Source: Tenacibaculum caenipelagi
GTDB lineage: Bacteria > Bacteroidota > Bacteroidia > Flavobacteriales > Flavobacteriaceae
Reading direction: 5' to 3'
DNA: 64,000 nucleotides
Assembly: GCF_004363005.1 (NCBI RefSeq)
Contig: NZ_SNYH01000002.1
Coordinates: forward strand, 1 to 64,000
Positions 9,161 through 18,800 of the stretch are shown here, piece by piece (the first letter of the stretch is position 1; every line of letters begins with the position of its first letter). The translations under genes were made by a program, and so were the position numbers. The notes under the pieces were generated by a model. That model was given only the letters and a program-made list of their open reading frames with translations. It was not told the origin of the DNA and did no database searches.

Positions 9161-10550
9161 CGTTCTCGTCTCTTAATTTTTTAAAATTCTCTCCTGAAGA
9201 TTTCAAGATTGTTTTAACCTCTGCTTGTGCTATTACTGGGAAAGTTCTTGCATATAATAAGAATAATACGAAGAAGAATCCGATAGTTCCAACGAAGATA
9301 CCTACATCAACATAAGTAGGCTCAAAACGCCACCAAGTAGATGGTAATTGACCTTTACTTAATACAATTGCGATGATATCGAAACGCTCGAACCACATAC
9401 CAATGTTAATTACAATTGAAATGATGAAAGACCAGATGAAGCTTCTTCTAATTTTCTTAATCCATAGTAACTGTGGAGTGAAAATGTTACAGATTAGTAA
9501 TGACCAGAATGCCCATCCATAAGCTCCTGCCTCTGCTCCAAATGATAAGTAAGTATAGTTTTCGTAAGGAGATCCTGTATACCATGCAATAAAGAATTCA
9601 GTTGCATATGCTACAGCTACGATACCTCCTGTTAAGATAATTACGATGTTCATATACTCTACGTGTAAACGTGTAATATATGCTTCCATATTCGTAACCT
9701 TACGCATAATACCTAATAAGGTTTGTACCATTGCAAATCCTGAGAAGATTGCTCCTGCTACGAAATATGGAGGGAATATTGTTGAGTGCCATCCTGGGTT
9801 GATAGATGTTGCGAAGTCCATCGATACAATTGTGTGTACAGAAAGTACTAATGGAGTTGCTAAACCTGCTAATACTAACGACACTTCTTCAAAACGTTGC
9901 CAGTCTTTAGCTCTACCAGACCATCCGAAAGATAATAAAGAGTATATTTTCTTTTGGAAAGGCTTTACTGCTCTATCACGAATCATTGCAAAATCAGGTA
10001 ATAAACCAGTCCACCAGAATACTAATGATACCGATAAATACGTAGAAATTGCGAATACATCCCATAATAATGGTGAGTTAAAGTTAACCCATAATGATCC
10101 GAATTGGTTAGGAATTGGTAATACCCAGTATCCATTCCATGGACGCCCCATGTGAATAATTGGGAACAATCCTGCTTGGAATACCGCAAAGATTGTCATC
10201 GCTTCTGCAGAACGGTTAATTGCCATTCTCCATTTTTGACGGAATAATAAAAGTACTGCAGAGATAAGTGTTCCTGCGTGACCAATACCTACCCACCATA
10301 CGAAGTTGGTAATATCCCATGCCCAACCGATGTTTTTACTTAAACCCCATACACCGATTCCTGTTCCTACGGTGTAGAAGATACATCCAAATCCCCATAA
10401 CATTGCTGCTAAAGAAATATAGAATGCTATATACCAATTTTTGTTCGCTTTACCTTCGATGGGCTTAGCAATGTCTTCAGTGATATCGTGGTAACTTTTG
10501 TTACCTAACACTAAAGGCTCTCTATAAGATGATTCGTAATGAGACGACAT
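9150..10550 (-). CDS. actC: Alternative complex III subunit ActC (NrfD/PsrC-like)
   Basis: A 466-residue polytopic membrane protein of the NrfD/PsrC family with about ten helices. By family knowledge it holds the quinol-oxidising site near the membrane surface below ActB. Conserved segments include FVWWVGIGHAGTLISAVLLL, FPIIHMGRPW and VSMDFATSINPGWHSTIFPP, all typical of the family. It lies 27 bases after actB and overlaps actD by 11 bases. Confidence 0.95.
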   Translation of the reverse strand: MSSHYESSYREPLVLGNKSYHDITEDIAKPIEGKANKNWYIAFYISLAAMLWGFGCIFYTVGTGIGVWGLSKNIGWAWDITNFVWWVGIGHAGTLISAVLLLFRQKWRMAINRSAEAMTIFAVFQAGLFPIIHMGRPWNGYWVLPIPNQFGSLWVNFNSPLLWDVFAISTYLSVSLVFWWTGLLPDFAMIRDRAVKPFQKKIYSLLSFGWSGRAKDWQRFEEVSLVLAGLATPLVLSVHTIVSMDFATSINPGWHSTIFPPYFVAGAIFSGFAMVQTLLGIMRKVTNMEAYITRLHVEYMNIVIILTGGIVAVAYATEFFIAWYTGSPYENYTYLSFGAEAGAYGWAFWSLLICNIFTPQLLWIKKIRRSFIWSFIISIVINIGMWFERFDIIAIVLSKGQLPSTWWRFEPTYVDVGIFVGTIGFFFVLFLLYARTFPVIAQAEVKTILKSSGENFKKLRDENDEH

Positions 10551-10577
10551 AAATCTATATACTTATTAATTTTACTA

Positions 10578-13500
10578 TTAAGCTTCGTTTGTATTTCTTA
10601 CTTTCACTTGATATACTACGTTTGGTTTTGTACCAATATAATCTAACACGTGGAAAGCTCTTCTATCTTCTTTTAATGCTGCTACTGTATCTTCAGAGTT
10701 ATTTACATCTCCAAACACCATTGCTCCTGTAGAACATGCTGCCGAACATGCAGTTTCAAACTCATCTTTTCTAACTGCTCTACCTTCTTTCTTAGCTTTT
10801 AAGATGGTAGCTTGTGTCATTTGAATACACATAGAACATTTTTCCATAACTCCACGAGAACGAACAACTACGTCTGGATTCAATACCATTTTACCGTATT
10901 CGTTATTCATGTTGAAGTCAAACTCATTGTTTTCTGCGTAGTTAAACCAGTTGAAACGACGAACTCTATATGGACAGTTGTTTGCACAGTAACGAGTACC
11001 AACACAACGGTTGTATGCCATTTGGTTTTGACCTTGACGTCCGTGAGAAGTTGCAGCTACAGGACATACTGTTTCACATGGTGCATGGTTACAGTGTTGA
11101 CACATCATTGGTTGGAAAGCCACTTGTGGGTTTTCAGCCGGATTTTCTAATGCATCAAATAAATCTCCTTTACTAAGCTTTAAAACTTTCTCTGTATAAC
11201 GTCTTTCAAGATCTTTCTCTGCAATTTTAGGATTCGCAGCCTTAAATTGCTCCATAGTCATTACAACTTTCTCGTCATATTGCTTGTCTTCTACTGTAGA
11301 AGAATAATAACGATCAATACGCAACCAGTGCATATCTCTACCTACACGAACTTCATCTTTTCCAACAACAGGAACATTGTTTTCTGCATGACATGCAACC
11401 ACACAAGCTCCACAACCTGTACAAGATGTTAAATCGATAGATAAATTAAAATGGTGTCCTAAACTTCTATCATGATCATCCCATAAATCAATCTTACTAC
11501 CTTCAACTTCTTGATGATCGTAAGAAACCATAAATGGCTTGTTCCAAGTATGTTTAGGATCTAAATGCTTATCGTTTACTTCTTTTAGCGTAGCTTCTCT
11601 TAAAATATCATTACGACCAGCTAATGTGCTTTGTACCTGAACACAAGCAAATTTATGCCATCCTGAAGCTTTTTCTATAGAAACATTGTACTGAACATTG
11701 TTTCCGTTTTGGTAGAATGGGTAAGCATTTACCCCAACTTGCATTTCTGATTTTAAGTTTTGAGTTCTACCATATCCTAGTGCTAAACCAATAGATCCTT
11801 TAGCTTGTCCTGGCTGAATGATTACTGGAATCTTATTAATTGTTACTCCGTTAACCGTTACGTTAGCGTAGTTTCCATCAATAGCACCGTTATCTTTTAC
11901 TGGATTTTCAAAACCTAACTCTTTAGCATCTGCCATAGATACTGTTAAGTAGTTATCCCAAGAAGCTCGTGTAATAGGATCTGGTAATTCTTGTAACCAA
12001 GGGTTATTAGCTTGTTTACCATCTCCTAATGCTGTTGATGAATATAAGTTTAATTCAAATTTTGAAGAATTACTTGCTGATCTTACCAATTGAACTGCTG
12101 CAGCATTTACATCTGCTGTAGATTCAAAAGTAGTTTCTCCTGCAACAACTTCTGCTTTAAAGAATCCATCATGTAGTGCTTGATTCCATGAAGCTCCTCC
12201 TAATACATTAGTACTCCAAAACTCTTTTAATGTATCATAGTAATTTACAGTACTACCTGTCCATTTTAATAACACATCTTGGAACTGACGTGTATTGAAT
12301 AATGGTTGAATAGTAGGCTGTATTAAACCATACATACCTTCTTTTACCATAACATCTCCCCAACTTTCTAAGTTGTGAGGTGCAGGTAACGTATATTGTG
12401 TAGCATTAGCTGTAGCATCATCTTGGATAGAAATAGCTACAGATAATTTTAAATTCTTAATTCCTTCTGCTAAATCAGCAGCGTTCGATAAACTATATAA
12501 AGGGTTTACATTATATGTAATTAAACCTTTTACTTTTCCAGCTTTAACATCTGCTACTAATTGAGCAACTTCAGCATCATTACCTTGACGCTTTAAGTTT
12601 ACCGCTTGAGTATCGATTACTTCGCTACTCAATGCTTTATTAATTGCTAAAGCAATCAACTGAGCATTTTTATCATTTAATCCAGTAACAACAACTCCTT
12701 TTGAGCCTGCTTTTTTAAGATCATTTGCTAAAGTTTTAACTTCAGCATCAAACTTAGTTGCTTTAGTAGGAAGTGTGCTACCAGTTATTTCGTTATATAA
12801 ATTGATTAAAGCAAAAACTTGCTCAGATGGCTTAGCAACAATTCTCTTATCAGCATTTGCTCCTGCTAAAGACATATTAGCCTCAATCTGAACATGGTAA
12901 GACATTTTACCAGTTTTTACTCTACGACCTTCAGCATACGATTTTTCGTATCCACCTTGCCAATCTCCTAAGAAATCAGCTCCAATAGATGCGATAACTT
13001 CAGCTTTACTAAAGTCGTAGCTTGGTAAAGCTCTTTTACCATACATAGCTTCAAAAGCATCAGCAGCACCACTTTCTGAAATAGCATCATATATTACATG
13101 CTTAACATTTGGGTATGCTGCAACAAAATCAGCTATCACTTTTTCAGTAGAAGGACTCGCTAGGGTACCTGTTAACAATACGACTGCTTCGTTAGCATCT
13201 TTTAACTGGTTTAACTTTGCAGCTATTTCTTTATCAGCATCTGTCCAAGAAATTTGAGCATCTCCTTTTCTTGGTTCTTTTAAGCGTAACTTATCATCAT
13301 ATAATGATAAAACTGATGCTTGAGTACGCGCGCTTGTTACTCCACCTGCCTCTTTATTTGGCATGATTTGAATTGGACGTCCCTCGCGTGTTTTAACTAA
13401 TACGTTTGCGAAATCAAAACCATCTGCAATTGTAGTTGCGTACCAATCAGCAACACCTACAACAATATCATTTGGTTGCACTACATAAGGAATTGATTTT

Positions 13501-13724
13501 CTTACCGGACCTTCACAGGCAGCTAAAGATGCAGCTGCAGTGGTAAATCCAACATATTTCAAGAAATCTCTACGTGAAGTTGACGATGTTTCTAAAGTTT
13601 CTTTATCACCTAAAAACTCATCTATAGGAATCTCTTGTACAAACTCATTATTACGTAGCGTTTCAACAACAGAACTACCTTTTAGTTCTTCAACACTTTG
13701 CCAGTATTTTTTGTTTGAAGCCAT
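10578..13724 (-). CDS. actB: Alternative complex III subunit ActB, iron-sulfur subunit with molybdopterin-enzyme-like domain
   Basis: A 1048-residue periplasmic subunit. A twin-arginine signal begins unusually late (Arg51-Arg52 in SRRDFLKYVG) and ends in LAAC, giving a likely lipidated Cys70. The first ~730 residues resemble the catalytic domain of molybdopterin oxidoreductases, but ACIII is known to lack the molybdenum cofactor there. The C-terminal third is a ferredoxin-like domain with four cysteine groups: CTGCGACVVAC, CQHCNHAPCETVC, CVGTRYCANNC and CSMC followed by CSAAC. By family, these carry three [4Fe-4S] clusters and one [3Fe-4S]. It passes electrons from quinol at ActC to the hemes of ActA. 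It follows actA after 31 bases. Confidence 0.96.
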   Translation of the reverse strand: MASNKKYWQSVEELKGSSVVETLRNNEFVQEIPIDEFLGDKETLETSSTSRRDFLKYVGFTTAAASLAACEGPVRKSIPYVVQPNDIVVGVADWYATTIADGFDFANVLVKTREGRPIQIMPNKEAGGVTSARTQASVLSLYDDKLRLKEPRKGDAQISWTDADKEIAAKLNQLKDANEAVVLLTGTLASPSTEKVIADFVAAYPNVKHVIYDAISESGAADAFEAMYGKRALPSYDFSKAEVIASIGADFLGDWQGGYEKSYAEGRRVKTGKMSYHVQIEANMSLAGANADKRIVAKPSEQVFALINLYNEITGSTLPTKATKFDAEVKTLANDLKKAGSKGVVVTGLNDKNAQLIALAINKALSSEVIDTQAVNLKRQGNDAEVAQLVADVKAGKVKGLITYNVNPLYSLSNAADLAEGIKNLKLSVAISIQDDATANATQYTLPAPHNLESWGDVMVKEGMYGLIQPTIQPLFNTRQFQDVLLKWTGSTVNYYDTLKEFWSTNVLGGASWNQALHDGFFKAEVVAGETTFESTADVNAAAVQLVRSASNSSKFELNLYSSTALGDGKQANNPWLQELPDPITRASWDNYLTVSMADAKELGFENPVKDNGAIDGNYANVTVNGVTINKIPVIIQPGQAKGSIGLALGYGRTQNLKSEMQVGVNAYPFYQNGNNVQYNVSIEKASGWHKFACVQVQSTLAGRNDILREATLKEVNDKHLDPKHTWNKPFMVSYDHQEVEGSKIDLWDDHDRSLGHHFNLSIDLTSCTGCGACVVACHAENNVPVVGKDEVRVGRDMHWLRIDRYYSSTVEDKQYDEKVVMTMEQFKAANPKIAEKDLERRYTEKVLKLSKGDLFDALENPAENPQVAFQPMMCQHCNHAPCETVCPVAATSHGRQGQNQMAYNRCVGTRYCANNCPYRVRRFNWFNYAENNEFDFNMNNEYGKMVLNPDVVVRSRGVMEKCSMCIQMTQATILKAKKEGRAVRKDEFETACSAACSTGAMVFGDVNNSEDTVAALKEDRRAFHVLDYIGTKPNVVYQVKVRNTNEA

Positions 13725-13755
13725 TTATATACGTGTTTTTCTACTTTCTAATTGA

Positions 13756-15048
13756 TTAATAGTGGCACTTACCACACTCTTTACCTCCTAATTGCGCAAT
13801 AGTTACTTGCTCAACACCATACTTTTTCGCTAACTCTTTATGTATCTTAGCGTAGTATTCATTACCCTTTAAGTCAACTTTTGTTTCCTTATGACAATCA
13901 ATACACCACCCCATTGTTAGTGGAGAATATTGATACACTTCTTCCATTTCCTCTACAGGACCATGACATTTTTGACATTTTAACCCTGCAACTGTTACGT
14001 GCTGAGAGTGGTTATAATATGCAAAGTCTGGTAAATTATGAACTCTAACCCATTTTATAGGTTTCGTATTTCCAGTATAAGCTAACTTTTCAGCATCCCA
14101 TCCTGCAGCTTCATAAATCTTAGCAATCTCCTTATCTAAATCTGGTTTAGTTAAAGTGTGATCATCCATTACCACTTTAGTATCATCAGCTACTTCTGAA
14201 ATATTTTTATGACAATTCATACAAACATTCACTGAAGGAATACCAGATGTTTTACTATGCTTTGCAGACGAGTGACAGTACTGACAATCAATCTTATTAT
14301 CTCCTGCGTGGATTTTATGTGAAAATGCTATTGGTTGAATTGGTTGATATCCTTGATCAACTCCTACCTTAAACAACGACCCAAACAAAAAGTAAGCCGC
14401 AACTAAAGCCACAAATATCACAGTTAACACATGTAAGAATGTGTTTTTCTTAATTCCTTCCCACAACTCAGCTGTTTGCCCCATTAAACCTGGAGTCTTT
14501 GGTGCTCCTTTTAATTCACTAATAGTCTTTAACAAACTACCTATAATTAAAAACGCCACTACTATAGCCGCCGCTAAAATGTACAACACCCACTTAGGAG
14601 CTTGATTCTCTTGAGACTGACCAACAACCTCTGCTCCTGCTACAGCTACAGATTCAACTTCTCCTACAGTTGTATAATAAAGAATATCATCAATATTCTT
14701 ATCTGTCAACTGAGGGAATGCGGTCATGTTAGAACCATTATACTCATCAAAAATTGCATTCGCATCCTTGTCTCCTGAAGCTCTAAGCTCAGCATTATTC
14801 TTAATCCAAGATTTTAGCCAATCATTAGCTCTTCTGTCTTCCACTCCACCAAGAGCTGGTCCAACAAGTTTTTTATCTAACTTGTGACAAGAAGCACAAA
14901 GAGATTTAAATAATTTTTTTCCTTCTTTCTGACGCGCTTCGTCAATATCTTGCGAAAACGCCGAAAAACTTACTAAAAAAACTAAAAGGAAAGTTAAACT
15001 CTTTACGAGTGTCCTGGTTAATCTGCTGTGATGTTTCACACTTTTCAT
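13756..15048 (-). CDS. actA: Alternative complex III subunit ActA, multiheme cytochrome c with extra monoheme domain
   Basis: First gene of the operon, 430 residues. A signal peptide (about 1-33) leads into a monoheme cytochrome c domain (CASCH at 51-55, likely axial Met108). Two membrane helices follow (about 153-173 and 205-225), then a pentaheme domain with CxxCH motifs at 255, 276, 358, 382 and 425. That gives six heme sites in total. Rhodothermus ActA is described as pentaheme, so the N-terminal monoheme domain is an added module. It could act as a tethered electron carrier toward the oxidase; that is inference. The start is the ATG at 15048, with a -7 element about 80 bases upstream. 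Confidence 0.94.
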   Translation of the reverse strand: MKSVKHHSRLTRTLVKSLTFLLVFLVSFSAFSQDIDEARQKEGKKLFKSLCASCHKLDKKLVGPALGGVEDRRANDWLKSWIKNNAELRASGDKDANAIFDEYNGSNMTAFPQLTDKNIDDILYYTTVGEVESVAVAGAEVVGQSQENQAPKWVLYILAAAIVVAFLIIGSLLKTISELKGAPKTPGLMGQTAELWEGIKKNTFLHVLTVIFVALVAAYFLFGSLFKVGVDQGYQPIQPIAFSHKIHAGDNKIDCQYCHSSAKHSKTSGIPSVNVCMNCHKNISEVADDTKVVMDDHTLTKPDLDKEIAKIYEAAGWDAEKLAYTGNTKPIKWVRVHNLPDFAYYNHSQHVTVAGLKCQKCHGPVEEMEEVYQYSPLTMGWCIDCHKETKVDLKGNEYYAKIHKELAKKYGVEQVTIAQLGGKECGKCHY

Positions 15049-15130
15049 ACTATAAAATATAAGTTTTGTATCTATTTTGGTACAATTATTTCTGTTACAC
15101 TAATCTAAAAACAGCCTACAGAAAGTTGCA

Positions 15131-15138
15131 CAAAAGTA
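15131..15138 (-). promoter_or_regulatory. -7 element of the act-cox operon
   Basis: Minus-strand TACTTTTG fits the Bacteroidota -7 consensus TAnnTTTG. It lies about 80 bases before the actA start and is the only exact match in the divergent intergenic space on this strand. Confidence 0.6.
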
Positions 15139-15238
15139 CTACTTCTGTCTAAATTGTGAAATGTTAAGAGATTGCTAATTTATAATTTATAATAATTCTA
15201 AATAATAGTCTTTAACAATCTATTAACTGACAAGTCGT

Positions 15239-15246
15239 TACTTTTG
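15239..15246 (+). promoter_or_regulatory. -7 element of the SPOR-domain gene
   Basis: TACTTTTG matches TAnnTTTG and ends 17 bases before the ATG at 15264, so the leader would be only about ten bases long. No convincing TTG -33 box is seen. Confidence 0.65.
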
Positions 15247-15263
15247 TAAAAAGATTAAAAAAA

Positions 15264-15626
15264 ATGAAAAAAAGCAGTTTATTAATTACTTTTTTATTTG
15301 TCTTTACTGCAAGCATTTGCAGCTTAAATGCACAAACAAAATACACTGACAATAAAGACATCGCTTCTTTAATAGAGAAGAAGCGCGAATACAACAAACA
15401 CAATGGTACCGGATATAGAATTCAGCTATATAATGGACTTGAAAGAACAGCAAAAAGTTTACGCAATAGATTTCAAATCGAATACCCTGGTGTTTATACT
15501 AAATTAACTTACAAAGCTCCAGAGTGGAAAATACAAGTTGGAAATTATAAAACTCGTTTACTTGCTGATAGAGCTTTAAATAAAATTCGCGAAAAATTCT
15601 CAGGTGCTATTGTAGTGCCTATGTAA
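15264..15626 (+). CDS. SPOR-domain periplasmic protein
   Basis: A 120-residue secreted protein with a clear signal peptide (MKKSSLLITFLFVFTASICS, cleavage near SLNAQ). The rest, from about residue 45, is a single SPOR domain: GYRIQLYNG, a helix, then WKIQVGNYKTRLLADRALNKI. SPOR domains bind denuded glycan strands of peptidoglycan at division sites, so a cell-wall role is likely. There is no membrane anchor or other domain. It is transcribed divergently from the act operon and ends before a bidirectional terminator shared with the convergent PurF-type gene. Confidence 0.88.
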   Translation: MKKSSLLITFLFVFTASICSLNAQTKYTDNKDIASLIEKKREYNKHNGTGYRIQLYNGLERTAKSLRNRFQIEYPGVYTKLTYKAPEWKIQVGNYKTRLLADRALNKIREKFSGAIVVPM

Positions 15627-15643
15627 AAAATACCGTGTCAAAT

Positions 15644-15678
15644 AAAAAAAGAGCAATCTGTTGATTGCTCTTTTTTTT
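15644..15678. terminator. Bidirectional terminator between the SPOR and PurF-type genes
   Basis: A perfect stem GAGCAATC / GATTGCTC (15651-15658 and 15663-15670), loop TGTT, is flanked by seven A on the left and eight T on the right. It can work in both directions for the two convergent genes. Confidence 0.9.
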
Positions 15679-15703
15679 ATTTTATAACTCAATGTTTTAA
15701 CTT

Positions 15704-17602
15704 TTAATAAGCTCTTGCATCACTTCCTTCATAAAAATTAATGAAAGCTTGGTTTACTACTCTATGACCTCCATCTGTTGGATAATCACCAGTAAAATAC
15801 CAATCTCCTAAATTTTCAGGACATGCCTTGTGCAATTCACTAACAGGCTGGAAGATTACTTCAACCTCAGCTTTGATTTCTTCAGTTTTTAACATCTGTG
15901 CTATTTTTGCAGAAATTTCTTCATCAGTAAAAGGTGCATAAACTTCTTTTACATAGTTCACCACATCTTTATCTTCACTATGTTCTTGTTCCTTACATTT
16001 TTGATACACATCGTCAACAATATGATATTGATTTGTTTCTTTTAACAACTCTAAAGCAGCTTTAAACGCGATAAAATCATTAATTTTTGCCATATCAATA
16101 CCATAACAATCTGGATAACGTATTTGAGGCGCTGATGAAACCACTACAATTTTCTTTGGATTTAATCGATCCAAAATCTTGATGATACTCTTCTTTAAGG
16201 TAGTCCCTCTTACAATACTATCATCTATAATCACCAAATTATCGGTTGGTTTTACTACTCCATAGGTAACATCATATACATGTGCTACTAAATCATCACG
16301 ACTACTATCATCTGTAATAAACGTACGTAGCTTTGCATCTTTAATAGCTATCTTTTCAAAACGTGGTCTTTTAGAAAGAATCTCAATTACTCTATCTTTT
16401 GATAATTTTCCTTCACCTGCTAAAATAGCATCGGTCTTTTGTTGATTTAACACATCTTCCGCAGCCTCCATCATTCCGAAGAAAGAAGTCTCTGCTGTGT
16501 TTGGAATGTATGAAAACACAGAGTTTTCAATATCATTATCAATCGACTTAAGCACTTCAGGAAACACATACTTTCCTAAGTTTTTTCGCTCTTCATAAAT
16601 TGACGCATCGCTTCCTCTTGAAAAATAGATACGTTCAAACGAACACGCTTTTTTAGCTCTTTGCTCTAAAATTGGCGACATCGATGTTTGTCCGTTTTTC
16701 TTAATAATTAATGCATGGCCTCTATCAATCTCTTTTATTGAATTGATATCTACATTAAACACTGTTTGGATTACTGGACGCTCAGAAGCTACCACTACAA
16801 CTTCTTCATCTTCGTAAAAGAAAGCTGGACGAATAGCCGATGGATCTCTCAACACAAATGCATCTCCATGCCCTAACAATCCTGCCATTGCATAACCACC
16901 ATCCCAGTTCTTAGCTGAACGTTTTAAAATACGTTGAATATCTAAATGCTCTTCAATATAAGGTGAAGCGTCTTTTTTGTTGAATCCTTCTTCTTTGGCC
17001 TTTAAGTATAAATCAGAAACTTCTGACGCTAAAAAATGACCTATCTTTTCCATTACTGTCACTGTATCAGTAGACTCTTTTGGATGTTGCCCTAACTCAA
17101 TTAAATCATTTAATAATTGTTTAGAGTTAGTCATATTAAAGTTCCCCGCAACAATTAAGCTTTGGTGTTTCCAGTTACTTTGACGTAAAAAAGGGTGCAC
17201 ATTTTCAATAGAGTTCCCTCCAAAGGTTCCATAACGAACATGCCCTAAAAATAAATTACCAATGTATGGTACATTTTTTTCTTGCCATTCAACATCATCA
17301 ACTTTATCAGGATTTTCTTCAAAAACCCCATTGATTCTTTCATTGATCTTACCAAAGATATCTTGAATCGGTTGTGATTCATTAGATCGAACTCTACTAA
17401 TATATCTAGTTCCTGGCTCTACATTAAATTTAATACTTGCTAATCCAGCACCGTCTTGTCCTCTGTTGTGCTGTTTCTCCATTAACAAATACATTTTGTT
17501 TACACCATAAAACGCAGTACCGTACTTATCTTTATAATACTGTAGTGGTTTCTTTAAACGAACCATTGCAATTCCGCATTCATGTTTAATAGCGTCACTC
17601 AT
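15704..17602 (-). CDS. Amidophosphoribosyltransferase family protein (PurF type, long form)
   Basis: A 632-residue class II glutamine amidotransferase fused to a phosphoribosyltransferase domain. The sequence begins MSDAIKHECGIAM, so Cys9 would become the N-terminal nucleophile after removal of a short propeptide. The PRPP-binding loop VIIDDSIVRGTT lies at about residues 456-467. The family reaction is glutamine + PRPP to 5-phosphoribosylamine, the first step of purine synthesis. The protein is about 130 residues longer than ordinary PurF (about 500), with insertions in the amidotransferase half and an extended C-terminus. Bacteroidota often encode this long form as well as a standard PurF, so I leave the symbol open. 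It follows the PfkB-family gene but is separated from it by a terminator. Confidence 0.85.
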   Translation of the reverse strand: MSDAIKHECGIAMVRLKKPLQYYKDKYGTAFYGVNKMYLLMEKQHNRGQDGAGLASIKFNVEPGTRYISRVRSNESQPIQDIFGKINERINGVFEENPDKVDDVEWQEKNVPYIGNLFLGHVRYGTFGGNSIENVHPFLRQSNWKHQSLIVAGNFNMTNSKQLLNDLIELGQHPKESTDTVTVMEKIGHFLASEVSDLYLKAKEEGFNKKDASPYIEEHLDIQRILKRSAKNWDGGYAMAGLLGHGDAFVLRDPSAIRPAFFYEDEEVVVVASERPVIQTVFNVDINSIKEIDRGHALIIKKNGQTSMSPILEQRAKKACSFERIYFSRGSDASIYEERKNLGKYVFPEVLKSIDNDIENSVFSYIPNTAETSFFGMMEAAEDVLNQQKTDAILAGEGKLSKDRVIEILSKRPRFEKIAIKDAKLRTFITDDSSRDDLVAHVYDVTYGVVKPTDNLVIIDDSIVRGTTLKKSIIKILDRLNPKKIVVVSSAPQIRYPDCYGIDMAKINDFIAFKAALELLKETNQYHIVDDVYQKCKEQEHSEDKDVVNYVKEVYAPFTDEEISAKIAQMLKTEEIKAEVEVIFQPVSELHKACPENLGDWYFTGDYPTDGGHRVVNQAFINFYEGSDARAY

Positions 17603-17646
17603 TTAATTTCAAGTATTTAGTTGTGTTGTGGTTTTGTGTGTTGTAT

Positions 17647-17676
17647 AAAAAAATCCGCAGCAAAAAGCGCGGATTT
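17647..17676 (-). terminator. Terminator of the PfkB-family kinase gene
   Basis: Stem AAATCCGC / GCGGATTT with a 10-base loop, followed on the minus strand by a T tract, six bases after the kinase stop codon. Confidence 0.85.
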
Positions 17677-17681
17677 ATATT

Positions 17682-18608
17682 TTATGATAGTTCAATATCA
17701 AATTGTGTTAATTCTTTAAAAGCTTGTAAACGCGTTTGCACCTCTTCGTTTGTTAGCTCTTCCATGCGCTGTGTTCCGAATTTTTCTACACAGAACGATG
17801 CTAAATTTGATCCATATATAATGGCATTCTTCATGTTTTCAAATGAAATATCTTCGGTTTTAGCTAAATATCCACAGAAACCTCCAGCAAATGTATCTCC
17901 TGCTCCTGTAGGGTCAAACACTTCTGCTAATGGTAATGCTGGTGCAAAGAACATATTCCCTTCATTAAATAACAAAGCTCCGTGTTCTCCTTTTTTAATT
18001 ACCACATATTTAGGTCCCATTTCATGAATCTTCTTTGCTGCATTTACCAATGAATATTCTCCACTTAACTGACGTGCTTCTTCATCATTAATAGTAATGA
18101 CATCTATACGTTTTAATACTTCATGAAGATCATTCAACGCAATGTCCATCCAAAAATTCATAGTATCTAACACTACTAATTTTGGTCGTTCATTCATTTG
18201 ATCTAAAACAGATGCTTGTGTTAACGGGTGTAAATTTCCTAACATTACAACTGGTGCGTCTTTAAGTGATTCTGGCACTACTGGTTGAAAATGCTCTAAC
18301 ACATTTAATTCAGTAATTAAAGTATCACGCGAGTTCATATCATTATGATATTTTCCACTCCAGAAAAATGTTTTTCCTTCTTTTACGATTTCAATCCCGT
18401 CTGTATCGATTCCCTTTTCGTTCATCATATCTAAATATGATTGTGGAAAATCTCCACCTACAACCGAAACTATTCCTGTTTGCACCCCAAATTGCGAAGC
18501 TGCTAATCCAACAAAAGTTCCTGATCCTCCTAAAATCTTATCTGTTTTTCCAAAAGGTGTTTCAATAGCGTCAAATGCTACGGTTCCTACTGCTAATAAT
18601 TTACTCAT
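17682..18608 (-). CDS. PfkB-family sugar or nucleoside kinase
   Basis: A 308-residue ribokinase-like kinase. The N-terminal GGSGTF motif (28-33) and the C-terminal DPTGAGDTFAGG (232-243, catalytic Asp238) are the two PfkB signatures. These enzymes phosphorylate a sugar or nucleoside hydroxyl with ATP in the cytoplasm. The substrate cannot be read from sequence; adenosine-kinase-like and ribokinase-like members share these motifs. It sits upstream of the PurF-type gene in the same direction, which loosely fits nucleotide metabolism, but a terminator separates them. Length is usual for the family. Confidence 0.85.
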   Translation of the reverse strand: MSKLLAVGTVAFDAIETPFGKTDKILGGSGTFVGLAASQFGVQTGIVSVVGGDFPQSYLDMMNEKGIDTDGIEIVKEGKTFFWSGKYHNDMNSRDTLITELNVLEHFQPVVPESLKDAPVVMLGNLHPLTQASVLDQMNERPKLVVLDTMNFWMDIALNDLHEVLKRIDVITINDEEARQLSGEYSLVNAAKKIHEMGPKYVVIKKGEHGALLFNEGNMFFAPALPLAEVFDPTGAGDTFAGGFCGYLAKTEDISFENMKNAIIYGSNLASFCVEKFGTQRMEELTNEEVQTRLQAFKELTQFDIELS

Positions 18609-18708
18609 AACTCTACTTAATCTTCCTTTATAGGAAGAACTATTTTATTTCATTCAACCTTAACGATGCTATAGACTTAAAGTTTTATTAATTCTATCTA
18701 TTAAGACT

Positions 18709-18716
18709 CAAACTTA
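18709..18716 (-). promoter_or_regulatory. Possible -7 element of the PfkB-family gene
   Basis: Minus-strand TAAGTTTG fits TAnnTTTG. It is about 100 bases upstream of the start, in the space shared with the divergent sufE promoter. Confidence 0.4.
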
Positions 18717-18740
18717 TCATGTTAACTGTCTTTTTTATCG

Positions 18741-18748
18741 TAATTTTG
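18741..18748 (+). promoter_or_regulatory. -7 element of the sufE unit
   Basis: TAATTTTG fits TAnnTTTG and lies 52 bases before the sufE start. A weaker GACTTTGC-type match closer to the ATG (about 18776) has G instead of T at the first position. Confidence 0.5.
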
Positions 18749-18800
18749 CCTTTTTAAACAAAAAAGGTCTTTTTTGACTTTGCAAAAATAGTTTTAAAAA

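Noticed and set aside
15212-15403. 63-codon minus-strand frame over the start of the SPOR gene
   Set aside because: It overlaps the SPOR signal peptide and promoter on the other strand and has no supporting signal.
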